Assembly: GCF_014775655.1 (NCBI RefSeq)
Contig: NZ_CP061274.1
Coordinates: 806,001 to 870,000 of the forward strand
Reading direction: 5' to 3'
Source: Clavibacter zhangzhiyongii
GTDB taxonomy: Bacteria; Actinomycetota; Actinomycetes; Actinomycetales; Microbacteriaceae
Length of the DNA stretch: 64,000 bases
This document shows, piece after piece, positions 48,244 to 56,758 of the stretch. The position numbers and the translations under genes were made by a program. The notes under the pieces were generated by a model. It was given only the letters and a program-made list of their open reading frames with translations, searched no databases and was not told the origin of the DNA. Each line of letters opens with the position of its first letter. Position 1 is the stretch's first letter.

Positions 48244-48259
48244 TCGAAAGTGTGTTCGA
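48244..48259. promoter_or_regulatory. LexA (SOS) box
   Basis: TCGAAAGTGTGTTCGA differs at one position from the actinobacterial SOS consensus TCGAAC-N4-GTTCGA. It ends 8 nt before the ATG of the radical SAM gene, a position that would block its transcription. Confidence 0.75.
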
Positions 48260-48267
48260 ATGAGCGC

Positions 48268-49440
48268 ATGAGATGGAGCGCACAGAAGCTGTCGGACGCG
48301 AGCGCCGACGCGCTCCCCGGGCTGGCCCGCCTGAGCAACCTCGTGCAGAGCGTGCGCACGCCGGAGTTCCAGGGCGTGACGTTCCACGAGGTGCTCGCGA
48401 AGTCCGCGCTCAACCGCGTGCCGGGGGAGTCGAAGGTCATGCCGTATGGCTGGACCATCAACCCCTACCGGGGCTGCACGCATGCGTGCGTCTACTGCTT
48501 CGCGCGCCCGACGCACGAGTACCTCGACCTCGACGGCGGCCGCGACTTCGACGACCAGATCGTCGTCAAGGTCAACGTCGCGGAGGTCCTCACCCGGGAG
48601 CTCGCGAAGCCCACCTGGACGCACGACGCGGTCGCCCTCGGCACCAACACGGATCCCTACCAGCGCGCGGAGGGCCGCTACGCGCTCATGCCCGGCATCA
48701 TCGCCGCGCTCGCCTCCTCCGGCACGCCCCTGTCCATCCTCACGAAGGGCACGCTCCTCCGGCGCGACCTGCCGCTCCTCGCCGAGGCGTCGGCGAGTGT
48801 GCCGGTCGACCTGGCGATGAGCATCGCGGTGCTCGACGACGACCTGCAGCAGTCGGTCGAGCCGGGCACCCCCACCACGGCGGCGCGCCTCGCGACCGTC
48901 ACGGCCATCCGCGAGGCCGGCCTCGACTGCACCGTCTTCATGATGCCGATCCTGCCGATGCTCACCGACTCCGTGGAGCACCTCGACCACGCGCTCACGC
49001 GCATCCGGGAGGCGGGCGGCACGCGCGTCCTGTACTCGGCGCTCTACCTCAAGCCCGGGGTGAAGGAGTGGTACCTCGAGTGGCTCGAGCGCGAGCGCCC
49101 CGACCTCGTGGGCCGCTACGCGGACCTCTACGCGCGCGGGGCCTACGCGCCCGAGGCGTACCGGGCGTGGCTGAAGGCGCGCATGGATCCGCTGGTCCGG
49201 CGCCACGGGCTCGGCGGCGGCCGGGTCGACCCGCGCACCGGCGGCGTCCTCTCGCGCGCCGACCTGCCCGGCGTCCAGGGCGGCGGAGGGCGTCCGCGCC
49301 CGGGGTGGAGCCAGGAGGGCGCCGACAGCCGCGCGGTCACCTCCCGCGGACGCCGCAGCTGGACCCAGGCGCCCGCCCCCGGGCCGCTCGTCGCCGCGGC
49401 GCTGCCGCCGTCGCGCGACACCCAGGCCACGCTCTTCTGA
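48268..49440 (+). CDS. radical SAM protein of the Rv2578c/SplB family
   Basis: A 390-residue radical SAM enzyme. The cluster motif is C70-x3-C74-x2-C77 in YRGCTHACVYCFARPTHEY, the signature shared with spore photoproduct lyase-like proteins. The core ends near residue 300; the last 85 residues are Gly/Arg/Pro-rich and poorly structured. In Mycobacterium tuberculosis the homologous gene (Rv2578c, splB) belongs to the LexA regulon, and a LexA box is present here too, so a DNA-repair or damage-response role is likely. Substrate unknown. ATG at 48268 is the only good start after the box. Confidence 0.9.
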   Translation: MRWSAQKLSDASADALPGLARLSNLVQSVRTPEFQGVTFHEVLAKSALNRVPGESKVMPYGWTINPYRGCTHACVYCFARPTHEYLDLDGGRDFDDQIVVKVNVAEVLTRELAKPTWTHDAVALGTNTDPYQRAEGRYALMPGIIAALASSGTPLSILTKGTLLRRDLPLLAEASASVPVDLAMSIAVLDDDLQQSVEPGTPTTAARLATVTAIREAGLDCTVFMMPILPMLTDSVEHLDHALTRIREAGGTRVLYSALYLKPGVKEWYLEWLERERPDLVGRYADLYARGAYAPEAYRAWLKARMDPLVRRHGLGGGRVDPRTGGVLSRADLPGVQGGGGRPRPGWSQEGADSRAVTSRGRRSWTQAPAPGPLVAAALPPSRDTQATLF

Positions 49441-49510
49441 CGCGGGATGCCCGGTGTCCGCCCACGACACGCGGGATCGGCGCGACCCCGGCGCTGGCTA
49501 CAGTTCTCCC

Positions 49511-50230
49511 ATGACCACCCTGCGCGAGCCCGGGGCGGGCACGCGCGGCGCCACCGGTCGCCAGGTCGCGGAGCCCGTCCGCGTCGGCGTGCTCATGGGG
49601 AACGAGTCGGCGCTCGACGAGGTCTGTGCGATCCTCCGGCACCGCGCCCCCGAGGTCGAGGTCGTCGTGAGCACCACCGGCTGGCTGCAGCTGGTCCGGT
49701 CGCCCCGCTTCCCGACCGACGTCGCGGTCATCGACTACGACCTCGCCGACGCCGTGAGCCTCGAGGGGCGGGTGCGCTCCTGCCGGGCGGCCGGCGTCGC
49801 GGTCGTCGTGCTGTCGCGGTCGGGCAGCGACGAGGTCAGGCGCCGCGTGCTGGATGCCGGAGCGGCGGCGCTCCTGACCGGGCCGGTGCCGGCCGGGGAC
49901 ATCGTCAGCGCGGTGCGCGCGGTGGTCGCGAGCGCGCGCGACAGCCGGCAGCGCGCGACATCGGCGGCCGACCGCGCGGCGGACGAGGCCGCCGCCGAGG
50001 CCGCCCTCGCCTTCACGAGCCCCCGGCTCAGCCAGGGTGAGGAGCAGGCCCTGCGCCTCTACGTCACCGGCCGCTCGACGCTGGCCGTGGCGCAGGCGAT
50101 GAACGTCCAGTACGAGACGGCGAAGACCTACCTCCGCCGGGTCCGCGCGAAGTACCGCCTGGTCGGGCGGGAGGCCGGGCGACGGGCCGACCTGATCGAG
50201 CGGGCCGTCGAGGACGGCTACGTTCGGTAG
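49511..50230 (+). CDS. LuxR-type response regulator
   Basis: A 239-residue regulator with a receiver-like N-terminal domain (VRVGVLMGNESALDEV; phosphoacceptor candidate in VAVIDYDLAD) and a C-terminal helix-turn-helix (SQGEEQALRLYVTGRSTLAVAQAMNV, then YETAKTYLRRVRAKYR). A histidine-kinase partner is not adjacent. A TACAGT box ends 6 nt before the ATG (leaderless candidate). Its stop abuts the thymidine kinase ATG. Confidence 0.85.
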   Translation: MTTLREPGAGTRGATGRQVAEPVRVGVLMGNESALDEVCAILRHRAPEVEVVVSTTGWLQLVRSPRFPTDVAVIDYDLADAVSLEGRVRSCRAAGVAVVVLSRSGSDEVRRRVLDAGAAALLTGPVPAGDIVSAVRAVVASARDSRQRATSAADRAADEAAAEAALAFTSPRLSQGEEQALRLYVTGRSTLAVAQAMNVQYETAKTYLRRVRAKYRLVGREAGRRADLIERAVEDGYVR

Positions 50231-50905
50231 ATGGCCAAGCTCTACTTCCGATTCGGCGCGATGAACAGCGGCAAGAGCACGTCGATGCTCCAGGCCGCCT
50301 ACAACTACGAGGAGCGCGGGCAGCACGTGCTGCTCACGAAGCCCGTCATCGACACGAAGGGCGACCGCGACATCGTCTCCCGCCTCGGCGTCCGCCGACC
50401 CGTCGACTTCCTGCTCGAGCCGGACGCCGACGTCTGGCAGGAGTTCGGGATCCACCGCGACCGCGTGCTGCAGGACATGGGCGGCCCGACCGCCTGCCTG
50501 CTGGTCGACGAGGCGCAGTTCCTCCGCGAGTCCCAGGTCGACGACCTGCTGCGGATCGCGATCCTGCAGGACGTCCCCGTCATCGCCTACGGGATCCGCA
50601 CCGACTTCCAGACCGTGGCGTTCCCGGGCAGCAGGCGCCTGCTGGAGATCGCGCACAGCCTCGAGGAGATGAAGACCATCTGCCGCTGCGGTCGCAAGGC
50701 CGTGTTCAACGCGCGCCAGGTCGGCGACCGCTTCATCTTCGACGGCGCGCAGGTCGCCATCGACGGCGCCGACGTCACCTACATGTCGCTCTGCGGCGCG
50801 TGCTACCTCGCCGAGAGCGGGGGAGCGCTCAGCAGCGGGCGGCCCGTCGAGCCGAGCGCGTCGGTCTTCGGCTATCCCGCGGGACCGGACGCCGACTTCG
50901 CCTGA
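50231..50905 (+). CDS. tdk: thymidine kinase
   Basis: A 224-residue type II thymidine kinase (salvage of thymidine to dTMP). P-loop RFGAMNSGKSTSML at residues 7-20, DEAQFL (catalytic Asp/Glu region) near 95, and two zinc CxxC-type pairs (CRCGRKAVFNAR; CGACY). It starts directly at the stop of the upstream regulator; TACGTT lies 6 nt before the ATG, so a separate leaderless transcript is also possible. Confidence 0.93.
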   Translation: MAKLYFRFGAMNSGKSTSMLQAAYNYEERGQHVLLTKPVIDTKGDRDIVSRLGVRRPVDFLLEPDADVWQEFGIHRDRVLQDMGGPTACLLVDEAQFLRESQVDDLLRIAILQDVPVIAYGIRTDFQTVAFPGSRRLLEIAHSLEEMKTICRCGRKAVFNARQVGDRFIFDGAQVAIDGADVTYMSLCGACYLAESGGALSSGRPVEPSASVFGYPAGPDADFA

Positions 50906-50932
50906 GCCGGCATCGGGCTGGCCGGGGCGCGC

Positions 50933-51025
50933 TCAATCGCGCAGGAAGCGGAGCCCGTAGGCGGTGAACGCCCCGGTGATCAGCAGGATGGCGAGGGGCA
51001 GCAGGGCAGCGCAGACGTCGAGCAT
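50933..51025 (-). CDS. possible 30-residue membrane peptide
   Basis: A short frame encoding one hydrophobic helix (VCAALLPLAILLITGAFTAYG) flanked by MLD and a basic RFLRD end, the shape of a single-span membrane peptide. GAAGAGAAGA lies 12-21 nt before the ATG, a weak ribosome site. It stands alone in the 348-nt interval 50906-51253; apart from it I see nothing there except the leader of the following gene. Could be chance. Confidence 0.35.
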   Translation of the reverse strand: MLDVCAALLPLAILLITGAFTAYGLRFLRD

Positions 51026-51253
51026 GGGTGTCCGGATCTTCTCTTCGGGTGAGCGTACGGGCGGGGGCAGGTGGGTGGCCTGGCCTCCGTCCACGCTAGC
51101 CGGTACCCGCGGCGACGACCGTGCCCCACTTGCTGGGGCGCGGTCCCCGCATGGCCGCTCGCGGCGCGAGGGGACCGGAGGGGGCTCCCGGCTGTGGGAG
51201 CATGGGCACGGACGCCGCTGGGGGGCGTGCCATCGACGAGGGGGAGTCGCCTG

Positions 51254-52648
51254 TTGGAACTGCGTGAGTACATCCGGATCCTGCGACGCTCGTGGGTGCT
51301 GATCCTGCTCGTCCTGCTGCTCGGGGTGGGGGCCGCCGCCGGCTACTCGCTGGTGCAGACGCCCGAGTACCGGGCCTCGGCCAAGGTGTTCGTCTCGACG
51401 CAGTCGGCCGGCACCGTGCAGGACCTGAGCCAGGGCAGCAGCTTCACCCAGCAGGCCGTGAAGAGCTACGCGGACGTCGTGTCGACGCCCGTCGTGCTCG
51501 AGCCGGTCATCGCGCGGCTGGGCCTCGACGCGACCGCGGACTCGCTCGCCCCGCGGGTGACGGCCACCGCCGCCGTCGACACGGTGATCATCGAGATCGC
51601 GGTGCAGGACGAGCAGGCCGAGTCGGCCGCCGCCATCGCCAACGCCGTGGCGGGGAGCTTCACCGACGTCGTCGCCGAGCTGACGCCGGTCGACTCCAAC
51701 GGGCAGCCGCAGGTCAAGATCACCACGCTGAAGGAGGCCCGCATCCCGGGCGCCCCGGTCTCGCCCCGCGTGCCGCTGAACCTCGCGCTGGGCGGCCTCG
51801 TGGGCCTCGCCCTCGGCATCGCCGTCTCGGTGCTCCGCTCCACGCTCGACACGCGCATCCGCGGGGAGCGCGACCTGCGGCTCGTCACGCACGCGCCCAT
51901 CCTCGGCGGCATCGCCTACGACCCGAAGGCCAAGGAGCGCCCGCTCATCGTCCAGTCGGACCCGCGCAGCCCGCGCGCCGAGTCCTTCCGGAGCCTCCGC
52001 ACCAACCTGCAGTTCCTCGACTTCGGCGGCCGCGCGCGCAGCTTCGTGATCACGAGCGCCGTCGAGTCCGAGGGCAAGTCCACGACGAGCGCCAACCTCG
52101 CCATCGCCCTCAGCGACGCGGGTGCCCGGGTCGCCGTCATCGACGCCGACCTCCGTCGCCCGAAGCTCGCGTCGTACCTCGGGCTCGAGGGCGCCGTGGG
52201 CCTCACCGACGTGCTCATCGGGCGCGCGCAGCTGAAGGACGTGCTGCAGCCCTGGGGCAACCGCAACATGTTCGTGCTCCCGGCCGGCCAGATCCCGCCG
52301 AACCCCAGCGAGCTGCTCGGCTCGCGCACCATGGTCACGCTCCTCAAGGAGCTCGAGGCCGAGTTCGACACCGTGCTCATCGATGCGCCGCCGCTGCTCC
52401 CCGTGACCGACAGCGCCGTGCTCTCCAAGAGCGCCGGCGGGGCCATCCTCGTGGTCTCCTCCGGCCGCGCCCACCGCGGTCAGGTCCACGCGGCGATCGA
52501 GTCGCTGAACAGCGTCGGCGCCGAGGTGCTCGGCGTCGTGCTGACGATGCTGCCCACCAAGGGCCCGGACGCCTACGGGTACGGCCAGTACGGCTACTCG
52601 TACGTCCGCCCCGAGGGCGCGGACGCCGCCAGCCCCGCCACGTCCTGA
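51254..52648 (+). CDS. polysaccharide chain-length regulator / BY-kinase (CpsD-CapB type)
   Basis: A 464-residue two-domain protein. The N-terminal Wzz domain has helices near 14-33 and around 180-200 (LNLALGGLVGLALGIAVSVL). The C-terminal P-loop tyrosine kinase has Walker A ITSAVESEGKSTTSANLA near residue 270, Walker A' VAVIDADLRRPK, Walker B TVLIDAPPLLP and a tyrosine cluster YGYGQYGYSYV at the end for autophosphorylation. These proteins control export and length of extracellular polysaccharide. TTG start chosen because GAGGGGGAG lies 7 nt upstream; a CTG precedes it. Confidence 0.88.
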   Translation: MELREYIRILRRSWVLILLVLLLGVGAAAGYSLVQTPEYRASAKVFVSTQSAGTVQDLSQGSSFTQQAVKSYADVVSTPVVLEPVIARLGLDATADSLAPRVTATAAVDTVIIEIAVQDEQAESAAAIANAVAGSFTDVVAELTPVDSNGQPQVKITTLKEARIPGAPVSPRVPLNLALGGLVGLALGIAVSVLRSTLDTRIRGERDLRLVTHAPILGGIAYDPKAKERPLIVQSDPRSPRAESFRSLRTNLQFLDFGGRARSFVITSAVESEGKSTTSANLAIALSDAGARVAVIDADLRRPKLASYLGLEGAVGLTDVLIGRAQLKDVLQPWGNRNMFVLPAGQIPPNPSELLGSRTMVTLLKELEAEFDTVLIDAPPLLPVTDSAVLSKSAGGAILVVSSGRAHRGQVHAAIESLNSVGAEVLGVVLTMLPTKGPDAYGYGQYGYSYVRPEGADAASPATS

Positions 52649-52868
52649 CCCGGTGGCCGCCCGTGTCGTGCCGTCCCGCCGCGCGCGGGGCTGTACCATC
52701 CGGGTGACACCACCGCTCGACCCCGCATCCCCCGCTGCGCGGACCGCGGACCCGTGCTCCGTCGCCGGAGCGGGTCGCGGCCCGTCCTCGGGGCGCGGAC
52801 CGCATCCGGCCGCCCGCGAGGGAGCGCCGACCGCGTGCCGCACGATGCCCGCCATACCGGGAGACACC

Positions 52869-52961
52869 ATGTCGGCTCACGCCGAGGCGCGACCGCGCCG
52901 CTCCGGAGGACGCCCCTCCGGCCCCCGCGCCCCTCGGACCGCGGGTGCCGCGCGTGGCTAG
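52869..52961 (+). CDS. possible 30-residue basic leader peptide
   Basis: ATG with GGGAGA 5 nt upstream opens a 30-codon frame rich in Arg, Gly, Pro and Ala; it ends TAG overlapping the next gene's GTG by 8 nt (GTGGCTAG). It may set translation of the Asp-box protein. Composition is low in complexity, so this may be a chance frame. A TACCAT box lies at 52694. The rest of the 305-nt interval from 52649 holds nothing else I recognise. Confidence 0.3.
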   Translation: MSAHAEARPRRSGGRPSGPRAPRTAGAARG

Positions 52962-53949
52962 GACAGCTCCCGGCGGCCGGAAGCCCATGGCCGTCACCGG
53001 CCGCGCCAAGCGCCGCCGTCCCGCGCTCGGCCGCCTGCTCCCCGGCGTGGGGGTGACCGCCGTGGTCGCGTTCCTCGTCATCGACCTGATCCTCGTGTCG
53101 GCCGCCGTCACCCGCACCGACGCCGGTCCCGCGGACGCGGGCTCCGCCGCTCCCGCCCCGTCCGCCAGCGCGGACGCGGCGCCCTCCGCGGATCCGACGC
53201 CGACGCCCGAGCCCAGCGCCACGACGCCCGCGACGACCGTCGCGGCGCCGACCGTCCTCCTCGCGGCGGGCGACGGCGAGGTCGCGTGGCGCACCACGGC
53301 CGGCTCCTGCACGGGCGAGCCCGCCCGCATCCAGACCACCATCGACCGGGGCCGCACCTGGGACACCCGCACGACGGGCGCCTTCGACGCCCGGCGCGTC
53401 CTCGCGCTCCAGGTGGAGAGCCCCGACGTGGGCAGCATCGTCGCCGACGTCACCGCCGCGTGCTCGCGCACCACCCTGCAGAGCTTCACCGGTGGCGAGT
53501 TCTGGCGCGACGCCCCGGCGCGGACCGCCACCACCGCGTTCGTCGACCCGGCCCAGCCCGGCACCGTGCGCCTCGTCCAGGGCGAGCAGGACGCGCCGTG
53601 CGACGACGCCGTGCAGGTCGTCGACAGCGGCCAGGCGGCCGCCGTGCTCTGCGGATCCGGAGAGCTGCACGTGCGCTCGGGCAGCGGTGACTTCCGCCGC
53701 ATCGACGCCCCCGGCGTGCTCGCGCTGGCGCTCGGGAGCGACGGGATCCTCACGGCCGGCACCGCCGGCTCGTGCGCGGGCACCGCCGTCGGCCTCATCG
53801 TGCCCGCGTCCGGCGCCGTCAGCACGCTCGGCTGCGCGTCCGCCGCCCCCACCAGCGGGGCCGTGGCCATCTCGGCCGCCGGCCGCGACGTCTGGCTCCT
53901 CACGGGCGACGCCGTCAGCGTCTCCACCGACGGCGGGGCCACCTGGTGA
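52954..53949 (+). CDS. membrane-anchored Asp-box (BNR-like) protein
   Basis: A 331-residue protein: basic cytoplasmic N-terminus, one helix (residues 31-52, GVTAVVAFLVIDLILVSA), a Pro/Ser/Ala/Thr linker of about 35 residues, then a beta-propeller-like part with Asp-box motifs (TIDRGRTWDT; the C-terminus is STDGGATW). Six cysteines likely form disulfides. The function is unknown; the Asp-box is structural in sialidase-like propellers. The stop overlaps the DUF4012 gene by 4 nt, so the two are coupled. Confidence 0.75.
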   Translation: MARTAPGGRKPMAVTGRAKRRRPALGRLLPGVGVTAVVAFLVIDLILVSAAVTRTDAGPADAGSAAPAPSASADAAPSADPTPTPEPSATTPATTVAAPTVLLAAGDGEVAWRTTAGSCTGEPARIQTTIDRGRTWDTRTTGAFDARRVLALQVESPDVGSIVADVTAACSRTTLQSFTGGEFWRDAPARTATTAFVDPAQPGTVRLVQGEQDAPCDDAVQVVDSGQAAAVLCGSGELHVRSGSGDFRRIDAPGVLALALGSDGILTAGTAGSCAGTAVGLIVPASGAVSTLGCASAAPTSGAVAISAAGRDVWLLTGDAVSVSTDGGATW

Positions 53950-55751
53950 CCTCCCCGAGCCGCGTCGCCTCGTCGCGGCGGCGGCCCTGGACGCGGCGCC
54001 GCGTCCTCGTGGTCGCGGGCGCCGCCCTCGCCGTGCTGCTGGTGCTCTGGATCGCGTGGATCGCCGCCCGCGCCCTGCTCGCGCGGGGCGAGCTGGAGCA
54101 GGCGGTCCCGCTCGCGTCGACCGTGCAGCGCGACCTCCTCGCGGGCGACTCCGCGGGGGCCGCGTCCGGCGTCGCACAGCTCCGCGACCACTCCTCGCGC
54201 GCCGTGTCCCTGACGGGCGACCCCGTCTGGGCCGTCACCGAGCACGTGCCCCTCGTGGGCCCGAACCTCCGGGCGTTCCGCGAGGTGTCCGGCATCGTCG
54301 ACCGCATCGGCGGGGACGCGCTGCAGCCCGTCGTCGGCATCGCGGGCACCCTCGACGTCGGCAGCCTGACCCCGAAGGACGGGCGCCTCGACCTCGACCC
54401 CATCGTCGCCGCCCAGGAACCCGTCCGCCAGGCCGACGACGCGCTCGTCACGGCCCTCGACGACGTGACCGCGATCGACACCGGCGCGACGATCCGACCT
54501 GTCGCCGACGCGGTCTCGCGTCTCCGCGAGACGGTCGGGAAGGCGGCGGACACCCTCGCGGTCGTCCGCCACGTCACCGACCTCGCGCCGGCCATGCTCG
54601 GTGCGGACGGCGACCGCAGCTACCTCCTCATGTTCCAGAACAACGCCGAGGTGCGCTCCACGGGCGGGATCCCGGGCGCCCTCGCGCTGGTCCGCACGGG
54701 CGACGGCGCGTTCTCGCTCGCCTCGCAGGACTCCGCGCGCGCCTTCCCCCGGCTCGCCCAGCCGGCGCTGCCCCTGGATCCGCAGACCGCCGGTCTCTAC
54801 GGCACCATCACCGGGCGCTACATGCAGGACGTCACCCTGACGCCCGAGTTCCCGCAGGCCGCACCGCTCGCCGCGGAGATGTGGCGGTTGAAGCACGGCG
54901 ACCAGGTGGACGGCGTCATCAGCATCGATCCCGTCGCGCTCTCGTACCTGCTCGAGGCGACGGGCCCCATCACCCTCCCCACGGGAGACGTGCTCCGCTC
55001 CGACGACGCCGTCGACCTGCTCCTCCACGACGTCTACCTCCGCTACACGAACCCCGACGTGCAGGACGCCGTCTTCGCGAGCGTCGCGGACTCCGTCTTC
55101 GCGAAGGTGTCCTCGGGCGACGTGGATCCCGCGGCCCTGGTGCGCGCGCTCGGCCGCGCCGCCGAGGAGCGCCGGATCCTCATCTGGAGCTCCCGCGCGG
55201 ACGAGCAGGCCACGCTCGCCGGCACCACCTTCGAGGGCTCGCTGCCGACCACCAACGACGAGTCGACCGTCTTCGGGGTGTTCCTGAACGACTCCACCGG
55301 CGCGAAGATGGACTACTTCCTGTCCCTGGCGACCACGCAGGGCATGGCCATGTGCCGCGACGACGGGCGACCCGACTACCGTACCGAGGTCACGCTGACC
55401 TCGGACGCGCCGGCCGACGCCGCCTCCCTCCCGCTCACCATCACCGGCGGCGGGGTCTACGGCGTGGCCCCGGGCGACATCAAGACGCGCGTCGCGGTCT
55501 ACGGACCCCCGGGGACGGTGCCGCTCCGCGTCCTCGTCGACGGCCAGGAGACGCAGTTCCAGCCCGAGGTGGTGGGCGGCCGCGCGGTCGCGCAGGTCGA
55601 GGTGACGCTGACGCCCGGCCAGCAGGTCCGCATCACGGTGGACACGCTGGGGGACAAAAAGACCGACACGCCGCTCACGATCGTCACGACCCCGGTCATT
55701 AACACGATCGCAACACAATTCCGCTCGCTGTCCTGCGACGCATCCCAGTAG
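53946..55751 (+). CDS. DUF4012 domain protein
   Basis: A 601-residue protein with an Arg-rich N-terminus, one helix (VLVVAGAALAVLLVLWIAWIA), then an extracytoplasmic DUF4012 region: RSYLLMFQNNAEVRSTGGIPGAL (read in shorter pieces), DGVISIDPVALSYLLEATGPI, YLRYTNPDVQDAVF. Such proteins occur beside polysaccharide and surface-assembly genes; the DUF4012 fold resembles the LytR-CpsA-Psr partner enzymes but lacks their catalytic residues as far as I can see. GTG start overlaps the upstream stop (GTGA). The 3' end has a marked drop in GC. Confidence 0.85.
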   Translation: MTSPSRVASSRRRPWTRRRVLVVAGAALAVLLVLWIAWIAARALLARGELEQAVPLASTVQRDLLAGDSAGAASGVAQLRDHSSRAVSLTGDPVWAVTEHVPLVGPNLRAFREVSGIVDRIGGDALQPVVGIAGTLDVGSLTPKDGRLDLDPIVAAQEPVRQADDALVTALDDVTAIDTGATIRPVADAVSRLRETVGKAADTLAVVRHVTDLAPAMLGADGDRSYLLMFQNNAEVRSTGGIPGALALVRTGDGAFSLASQDSARAFPRLAQPALPLDPQTAGLYGTITGRYMQDVTLTPEFPQAAPLAAEMWRLKHGDQVDGVISIDPVALSYLLEATGPITLPTGDVLRSDDAVDLLLHDVYLRYTNPDVQDAVFASVADSVFAKVSSGDVDPAALVRALGRAAEERRILIWSSRADEQATLAGTTFEGSLPTTNDESTVFGVFLNDSTGAKMDYFLSLATTQGMAMCRDDGRPDYRTEVTLTSDAPADAASLPLTITGGGVYGVAPGDIKTRVAVYGPPGTVPLRVLVDGQETQFQPEVVGGRAVAQVEVTLTPGQQVRITVDTLGDKKTDTPLTIVTTPVINTIATQFRSLSCDASQ

Positions 55752-55753
55752 TC

Positions 55754-55768
55754 TTCCCCGTGGGGGAA
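55754..55768. promoter_or_regulatory. inverted repeat TTCCCC-GTG-GGGGAA
   Basis: Perfect 6-bp arms and a GTG centre, 3 nt after the DUF4012 stop and 71 nt before the next gene's start. It may be an operator for the surface-protein gene or a short terminator; no T-run follows. Confidence 0.4.
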
Positions 55769-55838
55769 TGATCGACGGCGGACCCGAGTCCGTCTTGTGA
55801 CCCCTGTGCACCAGAGAAACTCTTACAGGGGGAACCAC

Positions 55839-56435
55839 ATGCTCAAGAAGATCATCGCCGGAGCGGCCATCGCTCTCGCCGCGACGTTCACCGTCTCCAC
55901 CGCCGCCACGGCTGCGCCCTACACGCCCGAGGGCGGCGTCACGGTCAGCGACCCGACCGTCGCGCCCGGCCAGAGCACGGTCCTGTCCTTCGCGGACGGC
56001 TCCTTCGCTCCCGTCGTCCCCGTCACCATCACCATCACCGGTGAGGACGCGGCCAACGCCACGCTGGCCTCCTTCCGCACGGCCCCCATGGCCGTGACGT
56101 CCAACTCCATCACCAAGAACTCGACCAGCGCCGGCGGCCTCCGCGTCACCGTCACGCTGCCCGCCGGTTCCGCCTCGGGCTCCTACGCCCTGACCGGCAC
56201 CGACACGCAGGGCAACACCGTCTCCACGACCATCTCGGTCGTCGCGGCTGCCGGCAACGGCACCTCGACCGGTGGCGCGAACGCCGGTGGCAACGCCGCC
56301 GACGGCTCGGCGCTCCCCGTCACGGGTGGCCAGATCCCCGTCGTCCTCATCTGGACCGGCGGCGGCCTGCTGCTGCTCGGCGCCGCGCTCGTGGGCGTCC
56401 TCGCCACGGTCCGTCGCCAGCGCGCGTCGGTCTGA
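55839..56435 (+). CDS. small sortase-type surface protein (LPVTGG)
   Basis: A 198-residue exported protein: signal peptide (KKIIAGAAIALAATFTVSTA, cleavage near TAA|PYT), a beta-sandwich-like middle (VTVSDPTVAPGQSTVLSF; VTVTLPAGSASGSYALTG), a Gly/Asn/Ala linker, LPVTGG, a membrane helix (IPVVLIWTGGGLLLLGAALVG) and basic end RRQRASV. That is a wall-sorting signal. ATG at 55839 has AGGGGGAA 6 nt upstream; an in-frame ATG at 55797 lacks a site. Related in plan to the next gene. Confidence 0.85.
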   Translation: MLKKIIAGAAIALAATFTVSTAATAAPYTPEGGVTVSDPTVAPGQSTVLSFADGSFAPVVPVTITITGEDAANATLASFRTAPMAVTSNSITKNSTSAGGLRVTVTLPAGSASGSYALTGTDTQGNTVSTTISVVAAAGNGTSTGGANAGGNAADGSALPVTGGQIPVVLIWTGGGLLLLGAALVGVLATVRRQRASV

Positions 56436-56758
56436 TCCGCATCACGACCCGCGTCGCCTGACTCCCTCCGGAGCGGTGCGACGGAAGGCCCCGAGGCAAC
56501 CGCCTCGGGGCCTTCCGCCGTCTCCGGGTGCCCGGCGCCGAGCCCGCCCGGCGTGACCCCAATCCGGGGTCCATCGGGCTCCGGGGCCTTCGCGGGGGTG
56601 CGAGACGCCGATAGCATCGCCGACGTGGGTTTACCCGACCCGCTGTCCGCCCTTGGCGCCGACCCGAAATCGCGCGCCGCGGACACCACCGCCCCGAGGC
56701 GATACCCGTCGTGCCCCCGCACGTCCGTCTCGGGCGTATCAGCGAAGGCACACCCGAG
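56436..56758. other. 323-nt intergenic stretch
   Basis: Holds the strong terminator at 56482-56517 and a TAGCAT box (56612-56617) that may be the -10 of the following gene. No gene seen. Confidence 0.6.
56482..56517 (+). terminator. terminator of the LPVTGG protein gene
   Basis: A perfect 16-bp stem CGGAAGGCCCCGAGGC with loop AACC. Confidence 0.85.
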
